Shown: positions 1 to 9,235 of the stretch, piece after piece | Position numbering within the stretch: the stretch's first letter is position 1 | Layout: the number at the start of each line of letters is the position of its first letter | NCBI GenBank assembly: GCA_016191845.1 | Contig: JACPVF010000007.1 | Span: forward strand, 186,001-250,000 | Origin: Chloroflexota bacterium | GTDB taxonomy: Bacteria; Chloroflexota; Anaerolineae; Anaerolineales; Villigracilaceae | Length of the DNA: 64,000 nt | Direction: 5' to 3' | The notes under the pieces: model-generated | The model's database searches: none | Told to the model about the DNA's origin: nothing | The model's input: the letters and a program-made list of their open reading frames with translations, nothing else | Made by a program: the position numbers and the translations under genes

Positions 1-1662
1 TGCGGAGGCGGGCATGGCGAGCAGAGCCTTCCAATCATTGATGGAGCTCTTGAGCGAGCCGCGCGCTTCGAAGGTCATGGCACGCCAGTACAGGGCCAGG
101 GCGGTCTGTTCGTCCGTCTCGGCCAGGGCCATCGCGCCTTCAGCTTCCTGATAGGCGCTGCCATATTTTAACTGTCCATAATACGAACGGATCAACGCCA
201 CCTTGACCTCGAAGGTCTCGCCGACGGTCGGGATGGCGCGCTCGATGTCGGTCTGGGCCTCTTCATATTTTTCCGCTTCGAGCAGGCACATGGCGCGGAT
301 GAAATAGATCTGACCCTGACGCGGGTCGAGGCTGATGCCTTTGTCGAGCAGAGGCAGGGCCTTTTTGCAATCCCCGGTCTTGTATGCGGATTCGCCCAAC
401 AGGGCGTAGACCTCGCCGTTCTCGGGGTCATATTGGATGTAGGTGTCGAGCATCTTGGCCGCGTCGGCGTCCCGCCCCTGATCGATGTAGAGCCGTCCCA
501 ACAGCAGATAGTTGGGCAGGAGCGTGATATCCATGTCGTAGACCTTTTCCGCATAGTCGAGCGCGGTCTCGGTCTCGCCGAGGAGATGGTAGGCCTGGGC
601 CATGCCGAAGTACACCAGCGGAGACTCGGGGATCAACTTCTCAGCCGCCTGGAAGTCGGCCAGGGCTGACTCGGCATCCTTGCGGCGCAGGTAGAAATTT
701 CCACGATCGAGATAGACCTCAGCATAGTTCGGGTCGATCTGCAGGGCCAGGTCGTACATTTTGGTCACATCGGCGCTGGGGTCTTCCTGCAAGGCGGTCC
801 GCGCCAGGCCGAGGTAGGCAGCGGCGAACTTGTCCTTGCTGATCTCCAGTGCCTTGTTATACGCTGTGCGAGCATCGGAATATTTACCCGCCGCGCGATA
901 CACCTCGCCGATCTGGTAGTACACATCTGCGGAGTCAGGCTCGGCTTTGGCCACGTCGTTCATGTAGCGGATGTACTCATCCAGGTTGCCCTGCTTGAGA
1001 GCAGCCTCCGCGGCCTTGTAGATATCGGCCGAGGCGGGCGAGCGCTTGGTGCTGACGTAGGGCGGCGTGGGCGTGAAGGTCGCGTCCAACAGAGTCCACA
1101 GCGGAGCGGGTCCGCTAGGCGTGGCGGTGGCGGCCTCCGCGACTCCGCCGATGACGGTGGGTGTGAGCGTAAAGGTGGGCGAGGGGCCAGGGGTGAAGGT
1201 GGGCGCGCGGTTGGCACGGTTGGCACGCGGAAGCATCAGCCCGAAGACCACCACTGCAATCAACGCCACCATGCCCACGCCGATGGCGATCAGCCGCGTC
1301 AGCGGATTGGACGTGACCGCCTGGACGCCCTTGGGCTTGGGCTGTTCGTGCGCGAGGAGCAATTTCTCCTCCCATGCGCGCGGGCGGTTCAATGGGAAGG
1401 GCTGTACGGTGTCATCGGGGGGAAGCGCCCCCAGCAGGATCAGACCCCGTTTGGCGGTACCATTCTCGGGGTCCAGTTTGAGGGCGGTTTGCAGGCAGTA
1501 GATGCGCTCCTTGGTGTTATCCACCGCGGCGCTCATCCAGATCCAGTAGGTGGGATTGGTCTGCTCGGCTTTGAGCAACAACGTGAGCAACTCGCGGGCA
1601 CGGGCCTTATTGCCCTGCCTGAGCGCTTCCACCGCATCCTGGAACATGGTGTCTTCAGCCAT
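1..1662 (-). CDS. TPR-repeat membrane protein (C-terminus outside window)
   Basis: The frame is open from the ATG at 1662 to the window edge, giving 554 residues with no stop. Residues 1-75 form a short TPR-like helical segment. One transmembrane helix lies at about 122-143, followed by a Thr/Pro-rich linker (about 152-200). From about residue 205 there are successive TPR units with the usual A/G/Y/P spacing. The product is probably anchored in the cytoplasmic membrane with the second TPR block outside, acting as a protein-protein scaffold. The start follows the stop-free gap after the AMMECR1-type gene by 15 bases, so the two are probably co-transcribed. Substrate or partner cannot be told from the sequence. 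Confidence 0.85.
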   Translation of the reverse strand, partial: MAEDTMFQDAVEALRQGNKARARELLTLLLKAEQTNPTYWIWMSAAVDNTKERIYCLQTALKLDPENGTAKRGLILLGALPPDDTVQPFPLNRPRAWEEKLLLAHEQPKPKGVQAVTSNPLTRLIAIGVGMVALIAVVVFGLMLPRANRANRAPTFTPGPSPTFTLTPTVIGGVAEAATATPSGPAPLWTLLDATFTPTPPYVSTKRSPASADIYKAAEAALKQGNLDEYIRYMNDVAKAEPDSADVYYQIGEVYRAAGKYSDARTAYNKALEISKDKFAAAYLGLARTALQEDPSADVTKMYDLALQIDPNYAEVYLDRGNFYLRRKDAESALADFQAAEKLIPESPLVYFGMAQAYHLLGETETALDYAEKVYDMDITLLPNYLLLGRLYIDQGRDADAAKMLDTYIQYDPENGEVYALLGESAYKTGDCKKALPLLDKGISLDPRQGQIYFIRAMCLLEAEKYEEAQTDIERAIPTVGETFEVKVALIRSYYGQLKYGSAYQEAEGAMALAETDEQTALALYWRAMTFEARGSLKSSINDWKALLAMPASA

Positions 1663-1676
1663 GCCTTGATTTTACC

Positions 1677-2246
1677 TTACTCGTGGAATTCTTCGACCTG
1701 ATAAATTTGTACGTTGAGATGTTTGTGTCGCCACAGGCCGGGCGCCGCCCCCATCTTGGAACATAGATTATCGAGGAACTCGGCGCGGTCGGGGATCTTC
1801 TCCCACACCTGCGGCAGGAAGGTGGCACGGCGCGGGCCGTCGCGCAGGATGACGCCGTCCACATGCGGGCGGAGCTTGGCGAGCAGGTCGTCGGTGTCTT
1901 TGTATTCGAGTGGGATGGGAGCGGTAAGACGTGAGACTTCGATTTGGATGCCGTCCAATTCCCCCGGGCTGACGGGACGGAAGCGGAAATCTTCCAGCGC
2001 CGCCGCAATGGCGTGTTCGCGGACATCCTGCGCGAGCGGTTGGTACGCCTCGAGCGCGCCGATGCAACCCCGCAGGTCCCCGCTCATGGTCAGGGTGACG
2101 AACGAAGCGCCCAGTTCGCGCAGGCGCAACGTCAGCACCGACTCGTCCAACGGTGGCAGGCGTTCTCCACGCACAGCAGTTTCCATGGCCTGGCGCGCCA
2201 GGCGGAGCAGGGTCCTCTGCTCCTCAGGGGTCAGTTGGTCGGACAT
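1677..2246 (-). CDS. amrA: AmmeMemoRadiSam system protein A (AMMECR1 domain)
   Basis: The 189-residue product spans a full AMMECR1 domain. It carries the family hallmark LRGCIG near residue 59, preceded by a VTL strand and followed by the A(A/L)EDFRF segment near residue 84. Proteins of this family occur with a Memo-like protein (AmrB) and a radical SAM enzyme (AmrS); neither is visible here. The biochemical role is not settled in the family. It reads into the TPR gene 15 bases downstream on the same strand, suggesting an operon. Confidence 0.88.
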   Translation of the reverse strand: MSDQLTPEEQRTLLRLARQAMETAVRGERLPPLDESVLTLRLRELGASFVTLTMSGDLRGCIGALEAYQPLAQDVREHAIAAALEDFRFRPVSPGELDGIQIEVSRLTAPIPLEYKDTDDLLAKLRPHVDGVILRDGPRRATFLPQVWEKIPDRAEFLDNLCSKMGAAPGLWRHKHLNVQIYQVEEFHE

Positions 2247-2311
2247 GGGCCACCCCTTTCAATTGAAAAAATCCTGCGGTCGCGACGAACACGCTCCCTC
2301 AGGATGACACG

Positions 2312-2806
2312 CTACACCAGATTCCAATACCTGCGGTCATGATACACCAGCGGAAGTCCGTCACCGCCGCTGCGCGCAGCCACCACTTCGGCCAGGAAGA
2401 TGGTGTTCATACCGGCCGAGATGACCTGGATCACGCGGCAGTCGAGGCGGGCCAGAGCGTTCTTGATCGCAGGCGCGCCCGTCACCAGAGTCTCGGTGTC
2501 AAGGCCGATGAAGCGGTCCTCGTCATCGGTGCGACCCGCAAAACGGTCCGAGATGGCACGCTGGTCCGCTGAGAGGATGCTGACGGCAAAGGCATTGGCC
2601 GCATGGACGAGCCGATGCGTGCGACTTTCGGTATGCAGAGAGATAATGACGAGGGGTGGTTCGAGTGAAACCGAGGTAAAAGAACTGACGGTCATGCCAT
2701 GCTGTTCACCATCGTGAGCCGCAGTCACCACGGTCACGCCAGAACTCCACGCCCGCATGGCCAGGCGCAGTTGTTCGGGGTCGAGGGTCGTAACGGAAGT
2801 CTCCAT
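2312..2806 (-). CDS. flavin reductase family protein (FMN-binding split barrel)
   Basis: The 164-residue protein has the pattern of short-chain flavin reductases: an N-terminal WSSGVTVVT strand (residues 20-28), then GMTVSSFTSVSLEPP (FMN phosphate region), then a final YHDRRYWNL segment typical of this family. Members reduce FMN or FAD with NAD(P)H and feed a partner monooxygenase, or act as stand-alone flavoproteins. No monooxygenase gene is adjacent, so the partner is unknown. The gene is divergent from the amidase gene at 2969. Confidence 0.85.
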   Translation of the reverse strand: METSVTTLDPEQLRLAMRAWSSGVTVVTAAHDGEQHGMTVSSFTSVSLEPPLVIISLHTESRTHRLVHAANAFAVSILSADQRAISDRFAGRTDDEDRFIGLDTETLVTGAPAIKNALARLDCRVIQVISAGMNTIFLAEVVAARSGGDGLPLVYHDRRYWNLV

Positions 2807-2968
2807 AGGATTTTCATCATACTTTCGGACAAGGTCAGCGTCAAGACAAAAATCCAGACAGGAGAGGTTTTGGAATTATTACGCATCATATGGAATTTTC
2901 AGCTTGCATTCCGCGTCTTTTTCATATAACACTTGCTTTTTTTGACGATTAAGGTACTATTATACGAA

Positions 2969-3784
2969 ATGGAGAATTTATCCAATCCCACACCGCCCGC
3001 ACCCAAACCCGTGCAGCGGAAGATGAAAGACCCCGTCAACGCCCTGGGGACGACCATGCTGGTCGCCCTGTTGTTGGCAACCCTCTTCACCGCGTGGACG
3101 CCCTCCAGCTTGTTCACGTGGAACTTCTCGGACCAGATCAGCCTGATCCTCACGCCCCAGCCCGGGGACGTGGCCTCGCCACTCCAGACGTCACAGCCGC
3201 AATTACGCATCGGCATCGTGGCGGGGCACTCGGGCAACGACTCGGGCGCGGTCTGCCGCAACAACAACGGCGAGGTCACGCTGACCGAAGCTGACGTCAA
3301 CATGAAGATCGCCAGCCTGGTACAAAAGCAGCTGGTGGATCTGGGCTTTCAGGTGGACCTGCTCAACGAGTTCGACACGCGTCTGAACGGCTACCGCGCC
3401 GTGGCGCTGGTCTCCATCCACAACGACTCGTGTGACTACATCAACGATGAGGCCACGGGCTTTAAGGTGGCCGCCTCGATGGACACGCACGACGTCAACC
3501 GCGCCACCCGTCTCACCGCCTGCCTGACCGACCGTTACGAACACTCCACCGGGCTGGCCTTCCACACGGGCAGCATCACGGGCGACATGCGCGAATACCA
3601 CGCCTTCTCCGAGATCGACCCGAGCACCACCACCGCCATCATCGAGACGGGTTTCCTCAACCTCGACCGTGACATCCTGACGAACCGCACCGACCTGGTG
3701 GCCAACGGCATCGTACAAGGCATCGTGTGTTTCGTCAATAACGAGAGCGTGGAGCCCACGCCCATCCCAACCTTTGCCCCATGA
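2969..3784 (+). CDS. N-acetylmuramoyl-L-alanine amidase (Amidase_3 type), membrane-anchored
   Basis: The 271-residue product has an N-terminal cytoplasmic tail, one transmembrane helix at about residues 27-46, and an extracellular amidase_3 domain from about residue 80. The zinc site can be read as GHSGND (His), LTEADVN (Glu) and SIHND (His); the catalytic Glu lies in IIETGF. Such enzymes cut the bond between muramic acid and the stem peptide. ATG 2969 is preferred over the longer frame from 2933, whose extra residues look non-coding. Its stop overlaps the start of the next gene (ATGA), so it heads an envelope operon with the L,D-transpeptidases. Confidence 0.85.
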   Translation: MENLSNPTPPAPKPVQRKMKDPVNALGTTMLVALLLATLFTAWTPSSLFTWNFSDQISLILTPQPGDVASPLQTSQPQLRIGIVAGHSGNDSGAVCRNNNGEVTLTEADVNMKIASLVQKQLVDLGFQVDLLNEFDTRLNGYRAVALVSIHNDSCDYINDEATGFKVAASMDTHDVNRATRLTACLTDRYEHSTGLAFHTGSITGDMREYHAFSEIDPSTTTAIIETGFLNLDRDILTNRTDLVANGIVQGIVCFVNNESVEPTPIPTFAP

Positions 3785-4596
3785 ATCGCGACGTCCTCGA
3801 ACGGCTCCAGACTAATCCGCGTGCGCGGGCTGCTTCCGCAGAACCGCCTACCACGCCGCAGACCAAACTGCCCCGCCGGCGCGGATTCCTCTTCTGGTCT
3901 TTGGTCGTTTTGGCAGGCATGGCCGCCGCGGGACTGTTGGGCTGGTCGGCGCTGAACAGCCCCGCATTGGCCCTGGCCTTTTCCACCCCCACCCAGGCGG
4001 CGGCCGAGCCGCAGTTCTGGGCGCATGCCGAGATCGCCAAGCCTGCCGCCTTGCCAGCCGTCATCCTGCCGACGCCGACCCCGCAGGAGATCATCATTCC
4101 CGAGAATCTGGTGCGATCCACGCCCGGGTTCATGGCTGCCGAGATCGTGCCCGACACCCCCGTCCCCGATTACGCCGCACAGGACCCGCAGCAGGAGGCG
4201 CCCGCTGCCGCATATACCGGGAACAAATACATCCTGGTGGACATCTCGGAACAACACATGTACGTGTACGAAGGCGATCAACTGGTATTCAGTTTCGTCG
4301 CCTCGACCGGCATGAACAATGCCACCAAGGTTGGGACCTTCGCCGTGCAAAGCAAGATCCCCAACGCCTACGGCTCCACCTGGGATATCTGGATGCCGTA
4401 CTGGCTGGGCATCTACTGGGCAGGCAGCACCGAGAATGGAATCCATGCCCTGCCGATCCTTTCGAACGGCGGCGTGCTGTGGGAGGGCTTCCTCGGACGC
4501 CCGATCTCGTACGGCTGTGTGGTGCTGGGCACCTACGACGCAGAAACGCTTTACAACTGGGCGGAATACGGAACGCCCGTTGAGATTCAGTGGTAA
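3781..4596 (+). CDS. L,D-transpeptidase (YkuD domain) with variant SYGC active-site motif
   Basis: The 271-residue protein has a short cytoplasmic tail, a transmembrane helix at about 35-58, a Pro/Thr-rich linker, and a YkuD domain from about 150. L,D-transpeptidases form 3-3 peptidoglycan cross-links or attach proteins to the wall. The nucleophile Cys is present in ISYGCVVLG with an upstream GIHAL His, but the usual SHGC His is Tyr. The domain ends exactly at the C-terminus with EIQW. It overlaps the amidase gene by four bases and precedes a second transpeptidase gene. Confidence 0.85.
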   Translation: MNRDVLERLQTNPRARAASAEPPTTPQTKLPRRRGFLFWSLVVLAGMAAAGLLGWSALNSPALALAFSTPTQAAAEPQFWAHAEIAKPAALPAVILPTPTPQEIIIPENLVRSTPGFMAAEIVPDTPVPDYAAQDPQQEAPAAAYTGNKYILVDISEQHMYVYEGDQLVFSFVASTGMNNATKVGTFAVQSKIPNAYGSTWDIWMPYWLGIYWAGSTENGIHALPILSNGGVLWEGFLGRPISYGCVVLGTYDAETLYNWAEYGTPVEIQW

Positions 4597-4615
4597 CTTT
4601 ATCGAGGATGACGCC

Positions 4616-5833
4616 ATGACCGACGCGAACCAAAACTCCCGCCATGCCATCGAACAGGCCCGACTGGCCCTGCGCAACGGCGACCGCACCGCGGCCCGTC
4701 AGTGGGCCGAGAAGGCCGCGCAATTTACCCCGCAATCCGAAGACCCGTGGTTGATCCTGGCGGCTGTCGCCAGCCCCAAAGCCAGCCTGGACTACATCCA
4801 GAAGGCGCTGACCATCAACCCCAACAGTCCGCGCGCGCGCAAGGGCATGGAATGGGCCATGCAGCGTCTGCGCGAGACGGAGCCGTCTGCTGCGGCGCCG
4901 TCCGCGCCGGTGGATGAGGATCCCATTGCACGGCTGCGGCAGTCGATGAACGCCGCGCCCGCGCCGAAATCCGCCCCGGTGCAGGACCAGTCCAAGGTCC
5001 AGGAACAGGATCAGGGTCCAGAAAAGGAATCGAGGCCGCGCCGCCGCTTGTGGATTCCGCTCCTGCTGCTCCTGGTCTGCATGGTACTGGGCGTGGCAGG
5101 CTACTCGGCGATCCGCTCGCCTGCACTGGCTTCCGTCCTCAGCCTGGGCAGCGCTCCCCAACAGACCTCCGCGCCAACCGACCTGCCACCCGCCTGGGCC
5201 GAAGCGGAGATCGCCAAGCCGACCTACACCGTCACCTCGGGCATCCCCACCTTTACCCCAACCTCGACCCTGCCGCCGCTCCCGACGGAGACCCTCACCC
5301 CCGAGCTGACCTTTACACCCGAATCGACGGCCACGCCCGAAACCACCGCCACCCCTGAGGTGACCGAGACGCCCGGCATGATGGAGGCGGTGATCGTGGA
5401 GGATACGCCCACCTCGGAATACGTCCCGCCGACCGACGCGCCCGTGCTGGCCAGCGATAACAACCCGGGCAACTCCTTCAGCGGCCGCTGGATCGACGTG
5501 AACCTTTCGCAGCAGCGCGTGTACGCTTACGAGGGCGACACGGTGGTCAACTCGTTCATCGTCTCGACCGGCACCTGGCAGACCCCCACGGTGACAGGCA
5601 CGTACAAGATCTGGATCAAGCTGCTCTCGACCACCATGGCAGGCCCCGGCTATTACCTGACCAACGTGCCGTACACCATGTATTTTTACAAGGGCTATGG
5701 GCTGCATGGTACCTACTGGCATAACAACTTCGGCACGCCCATGAGTCATGGCTGTGTCAACCTGCGCACTTCCGACGCGGAGTGGCTGTATAACTGGGCC
5801 TCGGTTGGCACCGTGGTGAACGTGCATTATTAG
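4616..5833 (+). CDS. L,D-transpeptidase with N-terminal TPR-like region
   Basis: The 405-residue protein begins with a TPR-like helical region (about 5-85), then a charged linker, a transmembrane helix at about 143-163, a long Thr/Pro/Glu-rich spacer and a YkuD domain from about 290 to the end. The active site is canonical: GLHGTYWHN and then SHGCVNLR. ATG 4616 is chosen because the N-terminal TPR-like fold begins there; the open frame upstream (from 4319) overlaps the previous gene and is non-coding. The N-terminus resembles the TPR protein at the left window edge, suggesting shared ancestry. Confidence 0.87.
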   Translation: MTDANQNSRHAIEQARLALRNGDRTAARQWAEKAAQFTPQSEDPWLILAAVASPKASLDYIQKALTINPNSPRARKGMEWAMQRLRETEPSAAAPSAPVDEDPIARLRQSMNAAPAPKSAPVQDQSKVQEQDQGPEKESRPRRRLWIPLLLLLVCMVLGVAGYSAIRSPALASVLSLGSAPQQTSAPTDLPPAWAEAEIAKPTYTVTSGIPTFTPTSTLPPLPTETLTPELTFTPESTATPETTATPEVTETPGMMEAVIVEDTPTSEYVPPTDAPVLASDNNPGNSFSGRWIDVNLSQQRVYAYEGDTVVNSFIVSTGTWQTPTVTGTYKIWIKLLSTTMAGPGYYLTNVPYTMYFYKGYGLHGTYWHNNFGTPMSHGCVNLRTSDAEWLYNWASVGTVVNVHY

Positions 5834-5872
5834 CGGACCAGACCTCGGAGGTCTCTTTTTAGAAAGTATTCC

Positions 5873-6910
5873 ATGAAAGACCCTCGCGCGTTGACGCGCC
5901 GTGATTTTCTGAAACTGAGCGGGCTCGGGCTGATGGGATTGATGCTGCCCGAGATCCCGCTCAAGGCGCTTAATGACCCCTACAATGCGCTTTCGGGACG
6001 TGTGGCTTCGCCGGTCCTGTGGACCTATGATCGCCCGTCGGCAAAGGCCCAACGGGTGAAGATGTACTGGCGCGACCTGATCCTGCCCATCACCAACGTC
6101 ACCGTAGACGAGGACGATCCCGACGCGTACAACCGTATCTGGTACCAGGTGGGCAATGATGGCTACGCCTACTCGGGCAGCGTCCAGCCCGTGCGGACGG
6201 TGCTCAACACCCCCACGCTCACCATCCCCGCGACAGGACAACTGGCCGAGGTCACCGTTCCCTTCACCGACGCGCTGATCGATCCCGATCCCAAATCCAA
6301 GGTCGGATATCGCATCTATTACGAGACGGTGCATTGGGTCATGTCGGCGGCCAAAAGCACGGCGGACAATCAGATCTGGTATCAGATCCTCGACGACAAG
6401 TGGGACAAGCTGTACTACGTCCCAGGCGCGCACCTGCGTCTGCTGCCCGACTCGGAACTGGCCCCGCTCTCCCCCAACATCCCCGACGACAAGAAACGCA
6501 TCGAAGTCCATCTCGCAGACCAATACCTGGTGGCCTACGAATACGAGACGCCCGTCTTCATGACGCGCGTGGCCTCAGGCGCCGTGCTGCGCGTGGGCAC
6601 CTATCACACCCCGCGCGGACTGTTCACCACGTACCACAAACGCGCCACCCGTCACATGGCCGCGGGAGACATCACCGCCAGCGGCTTCGACCTGCCCGGC
6701 GTGCCGTGGGTGATGTACTTCACCGAAAGCGGCATCTCGCTGCACGGCACCTACTGGCACAATGACTTCGGCCATCCGCGCAGCCACGGCTGCGTCAACC
6801 TGACGCCGCAGGCCGCCAAATGGCTCTTCCGCTGGACCGCACCGTATGCTTCGCCGCACGATGAGTTCACCTACAAATCGCCCGGCACGACGTTGTTGAT
6901 TCAGGACTAA
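5873..6910 (+). CDS. L,D-transpeptidase with Tat-type signal
   Basis: The 345-residue product starts with a twin-arginine motif (LTRRDFLKLSG) and a hydrophobic stretch, so it is probably exported folded by the Tat pathway. The middle (about 40-210) is a beta-rich region with SH3-like repeats. A YkuD domain follows with LHGTYWHNDFG and SHGCVNLT. Related in architecture and sequence to the next gene, of which it is a likely tandem duplicate. Confidence 0.88.
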   Translation: MKDPRALTRRDFLKLSGLGLMGLMLPEIPLKALNDPYNALSGRVASPVLWTYDRPSAKAQRVKMYWRDLILPITNVTVDEDDPDAYNRIWYQVGNDGYAYSGSVQPVRTVLNTPTLTIPATGQLAEVTVPFTDALIDPDPKSKVGYRIYYETVHWVMSAAKSTADNQIWYQILDDKWDKLYYVPGAHLRLLPDSELAPLSPNIPDDKKRIEVHLADQYLVAYEYETPVFMTRVASGAVLRVGTYHTPRGLFTTYHKRATRHMAAGDITASGFDLPGVPWVMYFTESGISLHGTYWHNDFGHPRSHGCVNLTPQAAKWLFRWTAPYASPHDEFTYKSPGTTLLIQD

Positions 6911-7013
6911 AGTGACGTTATCTGCGAAGTGACGTCACCTTGCATTGTATTTTTGTTAATAGCCGAATGAGACCATCCCAGTTTCCTCCCCGCTCGTGGT
7001 AAAACTGCATCAC

Positions 7014-8051
7014 ATGAAAGCCATCTCCAATCTGACCCGCCGTGACTTCCTAAAACTGGCCGGCGCGGGCGTCCTGGGCGCCGCGCTGACCGAGTTGCGG
7101 CTCGACCGCGCCCTGGCCCAATCCGCTCCGAAAAGTGGGCGCATGACCATCAGCGGCATCCCGCTGTACGACTCGCCGTCCTTCGGCGCCAGGAAGCTCA
7201 AACTGCTCGGCAAGGACGCCGTCATGGCCGTCACCGAAGAGGTCGAGGGCGACGAGGGCAACCCGTTCAACAAAGCCTGGTACAAACTCGACAACGAAGG
7301 CTACACCTACGCGGGCTGGGTCCAGCCGGTGGAGGTCAACTACCAGAAGCCGGTCTTCGACATCCCCGCCGCGGGACAAGTAGGCGAGATCAGCGTGCCC
7401 GTCTGTGACACACGGCTAGACCCGACCCTCTACGCCAAGCGCGGCTACCGCCTGTACTACGGGTCCACGCACTGGGTCAAGCGGACCATCGCCGTCCGCC
7501 AGGAAAAAAGCATCTGGTACGAAATTTACGACAACCATCTGCACCAGTCCTTCTACGTGCCCGCCCACAGCCTGCGGTTGATCCCCCCCGAAGAGTTGAC
7601 CCTGCTCTCGCCCGAAGTGCCCGAGACCGAAAAGCACATCCACGTGGACTTGGGGGCGCAGTTGGTGACCGCCTTCGAGGGTGAGGCGATGGTCTTTTCC
7701 TCGCGCTGTTCGAGTGGCGCCAAAGGCACGCGCACGCCCGAGGGTGAGTTCCTCACCTATCACAAGGGACCATCCATCCACATGACCAACGAAGGTGACG
7801 ACGAGGCCAACATCTACAGTCTGCCCGGCGTGCCGTGGTGCTCCTTCTTCACGGGCGTGGGCAACGCCTTCCACGGGACGTACTGGCACAACGATTACGG
7901 CAAACCGCGCAGCCACGGCTGCATCAACCTGCCGTCAGAGGCGGCCAAATTCATTTATCGCTGGACCCGTCCGGAGGTCCCGCCCGATGTGGATTATCTG
8001 CATCTGCCAGGCGAGGGCACGCGGGTCACCATCGTCAACTCAGGTTCTTAA
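7014..8051 (+). CDS. L,D-transpeptidase with Tat-type signal (tandem paralogue)
   Basis: The product of 345 residues has a Tat signal (LTRRDFLKLAGAG), a signal-peptidase-like region ending near ALAQS, an SH3-like middle region, and a YkuD domain with FHGTYWHNDYG and SHGCINLP. It is a paralogue of the preceding gene along its full length. ATG 7014 is chosen since the Tat motif follows directly; a GTG at 6996 would add six residues. A 100-base gap separates it from the previous gene, so it may have its own promoter. Confidence 0.88.
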   Translation: MKAISNLTRRDFLKLAGAGVLGAALTELRLDRALAQSAPKSGRMTISGIPLYDSPSFGARKLKLLGKDAVMAVTEEVEGDEGNPFNKAWYKLDNEGYTYAGWVQPVEVNYQKPVFDIPAAGQVGEISVPVCDTRLDPTLYAKRGYRLYYGSTHWVKRTIAVRQEKSIWYEIYDNHLHQSFYVPAHSLRLIPPEELTLLSPEVPETEKHIHVDLGAQLVTAFEGEAMVFSSRCSSGAKGTRTPEGEFLTYHKGPSIHMTNEGDDEANIYSLPGVPWCSFFTGVGNAFHGTYWHNDYGKPRSHGCINLPSEAAKFIYRWTRPEVPPDVDYLHLPGEGTRVTIVNSGS

Positions 8052-8062
8052 CGAGGAGAGAC

Positions 8063-8647
8063 ATGAATCCAGTTTTCGAATACCGCACCTATCTGCTCAA
8101 ACGCCAAGTCTTCGCGCTGGCGGGCAAGTTCCGCTTTTATGATCCAGGCGGAAGGCTGGTCCTGTTCAGTGAACAGAAGATGTTCCGCCTGCGCGAGGAT
8201 ATCCGCGTGTACGCCGACGAAGGCAAACAGCAGGAAGTGCTGATGATCAAGGCTCGCCAGATCATCGACTTCGCTGCCGCCTATGACGTGGTCGACAGCG
8301 CCACGGGCGAGAAGGTCGGTGTGCTGCGCCGCAAAGGCTGGAGCTCGATCCTGCGCGACGAATGGGAAGTGCTCAACGCCCAGGATCAGCCCATCGGCAG
8401 CCTGTTCGAGGACAGCATGGGTCTGGCCCTGCTGCGCCGCCTGCTGCTCGGCTCGCTCCTGCCGCAGAATTACGACCTGACCCTCGGCCAGACCCGCGTG
8501 GCCGACCTGAAGCAGCGCTTCAACCTTTTCCGTTATGAACTCGATCTGGACATGAGCATGGACGCCGCAAGACAGTTGGACCCGCGCCTGGGCATTGCCG
8601 CCGCGATCCTGCTGGCGGCCATCGAAGGAAGGCAGAACAGCGAATGA
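8063..8647 (+). CDS. LURP-one-related / YxjI-like family protein
   Basis: The 194-residue protein reads as one LURP-one (tubby-like beta-barrel) domain: short strands of the pattern FRFYDPGGRLVLFSEQK, KARQIIDF, YDVVD and GVLRRKGW, ending in a hydrophobic helix (AAAILLAAIE). Members are thought to bind lipids or sit at membranes; the bacterial function is unknown. A strong ribosome site (cgaggagag) precedes ATG 8063. Its stop overlaps the start of the next gene, so the pair is translationally coupled. Confidence 0.75.
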   Translation: MNPVFEYRTYLLKRQVFALAGKFRFYDPGGRLVLFSEQKMFRLREDIRVYADEGKQQEVLMIKARQIIDFAAAYDVVDSATGEKVGVLRRKGWSSILRDEWEVLNAQDQPIGSLFEDSMGLALLRRLLLGSLLPQNYDLTLGQTRVADLKQRFNLFRYELDLDMSMDAARQLDPRLGIAAAILLAAIEGRQNSE

Positions 8648-9072
8648 CGCGCAAAGCCTTGTTCGGCGGCCTGGTTATCGACGAGAACGGCCGTCCCGCC
8701 GAGACCGCCTACGTGGGCGACGAACCCTGTTACGTGGTGGACGACGCTGGCTTCCGCCGCCACATCCCATCGGAGCAGATCGACCGCACCGTGCTCGGCC
8801 AGATCGCCGAGCTGATGAAGGGCAGTGAGGACCTCATCTCGGCCCAGGCCGCCAAGATGCTCGGCCAGGAAGACATCTTCACCAAGGCCATGATCGAGCA
8901 GCAGTTCAAGCACGTGGACAAGCAATTCGACGCCGTGCTGGAGGCGGGCATTCCCGAAGACATGCGCGCTTACCTGGGCATGTTGGGCTTCAAGGTGATC
9001 ATCAACATGCACGGCGAGGTGCTGCGGGTGGAGCAGCCCGGTGCAGCGGGCGATGGTGGAGAAGATGAGTAG
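8644..9072 (+). CDS. conserved hypothetical protein
   Basis: The 142-residue acidic soluble protein is not recognised. It has an N-terminal small beta domain (GGLVIDENGRP, then AYVGDEPCYVVDDAGFRRHI) and an amphipathic helical C-terminal half. No signal peptide or transmembrane helix is seen. It overlaps the LURP-one-like gene by four bases and is followed by a clear terminator, so the two form the end of the operon. Confidence 0.7.
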   Translation: MTRKALFGGLVIDENGRPAETAYVGDEPCYVVDDAGFRRHIPSEQIDRTVLGQIAELMKGSEDLISAQAAKMLGQEDIFTKAMIEQQFKHVDKQFDAVLEAGIPEDMRAYLGMLGFKVIINMHGEVLRVEQPGAAGDGGEDE

Positions 9073-9075
9073 AAT

Positions 9076-9110
9076 CAAAAGGACTGCCTGAGCGGCAGTC
9101 CTTTTTTCTT
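9076..9110 (+). terminator. rho-independent terminator
   Basis: The stem AAGGACTGCC / GGCAGTCCTT is followed by a run of T. It ends the 8063-9072 operon. Confidence 0.92.
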
Positions 9111-9223
9111 CCCCGTCACTTCCCTGTATACCGCACTCGGTCACACACCTGCCCTGGCGGGCAGTGCCAGGGAATTGCGTTTTTTCAAAGGCAGGAAAAC
9201 ACAATTTGTGGCCGTGGGTATTA

Positions 9224-9229
9224 TATAAT
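9224..9229 (+). promoter_or_regulatory. -10 element (TATAAT) six bases before the start codon
   Basis: A perfect TATAAT lies six bases ahead of ATG 9236. Transcription would then start at or next to the ATG, which implies a leaderless mRNA. No good -35 element is seen at 17 bases. Confidence 0.6.
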
Positions 9230-9235
9230 CAAAAC

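Noticed and set aside
2933-2968. Extended start for the amidase
   Set aside because: The extra residues look non-coding and lie in an AT-rich stretch ahead of the ATG at 2969.
4289-6523. Very long open frame on the minus strand across the transpeptidase genes
   Set aside because: It is antisense to clear YkuD genes and has no recognisable domain; GC-rich coding strands often give such frames.
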